A stretch of DNA of 28,248 nucleotides from a bacterium (lineage in GTDB: Bacteria; UBP14; UBA6098; JAFGQG01). The translations under genes were made by a program, and so were the position numbers. Of this stretch, positions 26,901-28,248 are shown piece by piece (the stretch's first letter is position 1; every line of letters begins with the position of its first letter). Location: contig JAFGGQ010000072.1 in NCBI GenBank assembly GCA_016930435.1, forward strand, positions 1 through 28,248, in the 5' to 3' direction. A model generated the notes under the pieces. The model saw nothing but the letters and a program-made list of their open reading frames with translations, made no database searches and was not told the DNA's origin.

Positions 26901-28244
26901 CCAGCCATGTTCGTATCCATGTCCTGAGTAGTTCAGGATAGTCCTGCCAGCATTGAGCGCCGTGGTGATATCCGCTCCGCTTCCTCCGGAATGTGCCCAG
27001 ATGGAATCGCAGGTCATCCCTATTGGACCCAGCCAGTTCTGTATTACATAGCGGTGTGTGCCCTCGGCTACAAACCAGTGCATCCAGTCATCGGAAGCCG
27101 CGAAGCAGGCAGCATTGGCCCAACTGCTGCTGGTCCAGTTAAACCGCTCATAATTAACAATGCGCCTGCAAAATTCGGCTACCTGACCCGAATTCACCAG
27201 GGATAAGCGCCCGACCATAATATCGGGCAAGTAATCTCTATCATCAGTAAGTGAATAGGGTAAATCCGATTCGCTGCGGCTGGAAGGACCGCGGAAGGCA
27301 GGAACCGCATCAACATCGCCCACCAACAATACAAATGCGGGTGCGACATCTCCGCTTTCGTACTGGTCAATAATGTAATCCCGGATATTATCCTCAGTTC
27401 CACCCAGTTCAGATACCGCCTTTAGTTCGACCTTAAAACCCTTACGGATTTTCCATGCTACAAGTTCCCATAGGCTATCCACATATTCATCTCCGGCAAC
27501 TATCAGATACCCGATCTCCAAAGGAGGAACCCAGGAGTAAGTATAAGCCTCAGGGTTAACCACATTATTATTGACAAGTTGAGAATAATATGGTAACATA
27601 TATCGGGATTGGGATCCCGTACTATTAAACTTTTTTGTTCGGTTTAATTGAAGCTCGATAGTCATCCCGCGTATAACGGAGATGGTTTGTGATCCGGGAT
27701 TATAATTCAGAGGACGGACCTCGATAAGCGCAAGAGGCTGGTTCCGGAGCGTGCCTGAGGAGATAATACTTACCGGATGCCGGTAATAATTCTGGTTTCC
27801 CTGGTAGAAATCCGGGTTTTGAACCAGCGGCGGCGAATAGCCGGGTATCTTTTTCAGAGGGCCCAAATAAGGAACTACCGGGTTTTCAATGCCAAGATCT
27901 GACAGGTGATATTCGGTCTCCATCATATCTGAAATCCTGATGGAAATATCAGCATCAAAGGGCAATTTTACCCATTTTCTCAATACCGGAAGCCGGGGAT
28001 CCCCAACAACAGTATTAAAGGATGACTGCTGTATGCTGATGTCGGTAAAATCGGAGCCCTCGACTCTGACTTCCTGCCAGGAAATATCCGTTCCCCGGTA
28101 CTTAAATGATATTTTAGAAAAGTCGGATTCAACGTGTTGCAGAGTAGCTTGCCCACCCAATTCCAGATAAACTTCATTTGCCCATAAAAACGATATGCCT
28201 ATAAGCAGTACCCCCGCAGTAATCACTTTCTTAACTATATTCAT
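23922..28244 (-). CDS. Gingipain-like C25 cysteine peptidase with T9SS-type A sorting domain
   Basis: The product is 1440 residues; ATG at 28244, with its SD beyond the window. Residues 1-22 are a signal peptide. About 25-235 is a C25-type propeptide (GDPRLPVLRKWVKLP, LIEVRPLNYNP). The catalytic domain (about 240-570) shows LLVGDVDAVPA (306-316), the His442 motif NYSGHGYEHGW and the Cys475 motif ISNACLTG, then NLMGDPSLAIW. Both catalytic residues are present, so it should be active. About 665-890 holds two CARDB-like domains (DAGETIEL, EGGETLEL). About 900-1045 and 1165-1325 are MAM/jelly-roll-like modules. Residues 1340-1440 are a sorting domain (NFPNPFNSSTTI, DINGKK, SGIYFLKI). It is probably exported, attached to the cell surface, and involved in protein degradation; its substrate specificity is unknown. 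It is followed by the Ig-repeat gene 33 bases downstream. Confidence 0.94.
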   Translation of the reverse strand: MNIVKKVITAGVLLIGISFLWANEVYLELGGQATLQHVESDFSKISFKYRGTDISWQEVRVEGSDFTDISIQQSSFNTVVGDPRLPVLRKWVKLPFDADISIRISDMMETEYHLSDLGIENPVVPYLGPLKKIPGYSPPLVQNPDFYQGNQNYYRHPVSIISSGTLRNQPLALIEVRPLNYNPGSQTISVIRGMTIELQLNRTKKFNSTGSQSRYMLPYYSQLVNNNVVNPEAYTYSWVPPLEIGYLIVAGDEYVDSLWELVAWKIRKGFKVELKAVSELGGTEDNIRDYIIDQYESGDVAPAFVLLVGDVDAVPAFRGPSSRSESDLPYSLTDDRDYLPDIMVGRLSLVNSGQVAEFCRRIVNYERFNWTSSSWANAACFAASDDWMHWFVAEGTHRYVIQNWLGPIGMTCDSIWAHSGGSGADITTALNAGRTILNYSGHGYEHGWAGPDYDAGDIAGLSNSEEYPFVISNACLTGTYSEDECFMESWIRQEQKGAIASLGASNSSYWDEDDVMERAMFDAIFEDNYFLLAGMIQQGLLAVNSSYPGSGEYYFDMYNLMGDPSLAIWLGIPEPIEVIHPERIPCICSIVEINAAIENALVCITNDRDIHVAGYTGPAGVAELEIPASTPGDSLILTVTHYNKFPYYGRLLVGSELPWMIFAGFEADDDISGISFGDGDGVIDAGETIELNITLFNVGMLGAEGVTGVLQVSDELVTLIDSIGSYGNIAPEDSMPSAERYILYFSPRIPDRYSVNCSLRVTDAEDSLWMVRVPLTVRAPRLEVFGFRIDDSPPLGDGDGYPEGGETLELTLDIQNQGGETARNMQSILKTMDPEYIVITANNSDYGDILPANINTSLSNYQISILEHCPRTYMARFIIHLFDPDSIFCFSDTFTIEIKQGGFDDDMEGSIVGWEAVNWHLTEFRHASPTHSWYCGEEMLYQYPETLNAYLYSPLVTTPDSAVFSFWHYHAVEPVRDTCQVKLRLAGGGWRTFGTFSGFSHGWVYQSYDLSLYPRETSTQFMFVFKSSITGQNEGWYIDDIYIGPPRIAEAGGASVNPLAGSPGTEFEFKVNYRSNDGLEPIIAYVVIDDINYSMNTDDTDFRGGAEYYYRVTLPEGTHDYYFYFEVSDNIVRFPRQGEIPGPYVSHPIERFAVGESESGITSTGGRNDWEWGIQTSGPESVPFGENCWATNLEGNYRPNSRSRLVLPDLNLSGLNHPLLQIWQWYSTETSEGDTFHDGGNIKISVDGGDPFVIFPVRGYDGQQTSFNLFIPWQPGFGGDSYGAEWHPITIDLKRFIGETVTIYLDFGASPENEGPGWYINDIALFDPPASFIEPLTGSNQILPGRFLMADNFPNPFNSSTTIRLVIPGQKDQKQLTNMSIYDINGKKTNTLLDEPRLPGIYYMKWDGKSDRGRILESGIYFLKIRYGCSESYSKIIILK

Positions 28245-28248
28245 TCAT

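Noticed and set aside
28246-28248. ATG at the very end of the window (minus strand) as the C25 gene start
   Set aside because: It is out of frame with the protease and reaches a stop after five codons; 28244 gives the signal peptide.

Overview
The window looks like chromosomal DNA from an uncultured Gram-negative bacterium of the Fibrobacteres-Chlorobi-Bacteroidetes (FCB) superphylum, for example a KSB1-, Zixibacteria- or Cloacimonadota-like lineage. The evidence is three kinds of gene. Large secreted proteins carry C-terminal 'PNPFN' sorting domains of the type IX secretion (T9SS) kind. One gene encodes a gingipain-like C25 protease. Another encodes a PorV-like outer-membrane barrel fused to OmpA domains. 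The phylum is an inference. No rRNA, tRNA, CRISPR array, transposase or phage gene was seen.

Layout. Plus strand, 1-15371: (i) the 3' end of a beta-helix surface protein; (ii) a 1271-residue secreted protein built of tandem repeat modules; (iii) a DegT/DnrJ-type PLP aminotransferase followed by a SAM methyltransferase; (iv) a tight five-gene run behind a good sigma70-like promoter, encoding a DivIVA-domain protein, a divergent purine nucleoside phosphorylase homologue, a small heat-shock protein, Lon protease and a secreted M14 carboxypeptidase with a sorting domain. Minus strand, 28248-15654: (v) a C25 peptidase with a sorting domain and, 33 bases on, a secreted Ig-repeat protein with a FlgD/CHU_C-like tail; (vi) the PorV-CARDB-OmpA fusion with its own promoter; (vii) a lone MmgE/PrpD-family enzyme and a small DUF202 membrane protein, both in visibly AT-richer DNA. 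The two gene sets converge at 15371/15654, around a 178-base imperfect palindrome.

How the genes may work together. The minus-strand block reads as a cell-surface secretion cassette: a protease, a surface adhesin-like protein and an outer-membrane PorV-like protein that may be tied to peptidoglycan through OmpA domains. The plus-strand operon combines a polar/curvature scaffold (DivIVA), protein quality control (sHsp, Lon) and an exported peptidase. In its midst is a PNP homologue that keeps the fold signature but has lost several active-site residues. That protein, the unusual PorV-OmpA architecture, and the leader-peptide/hairpin region before the aminotransferase are the most interesting items. 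All functional calls come from reading motifs by eye; no database search was run.
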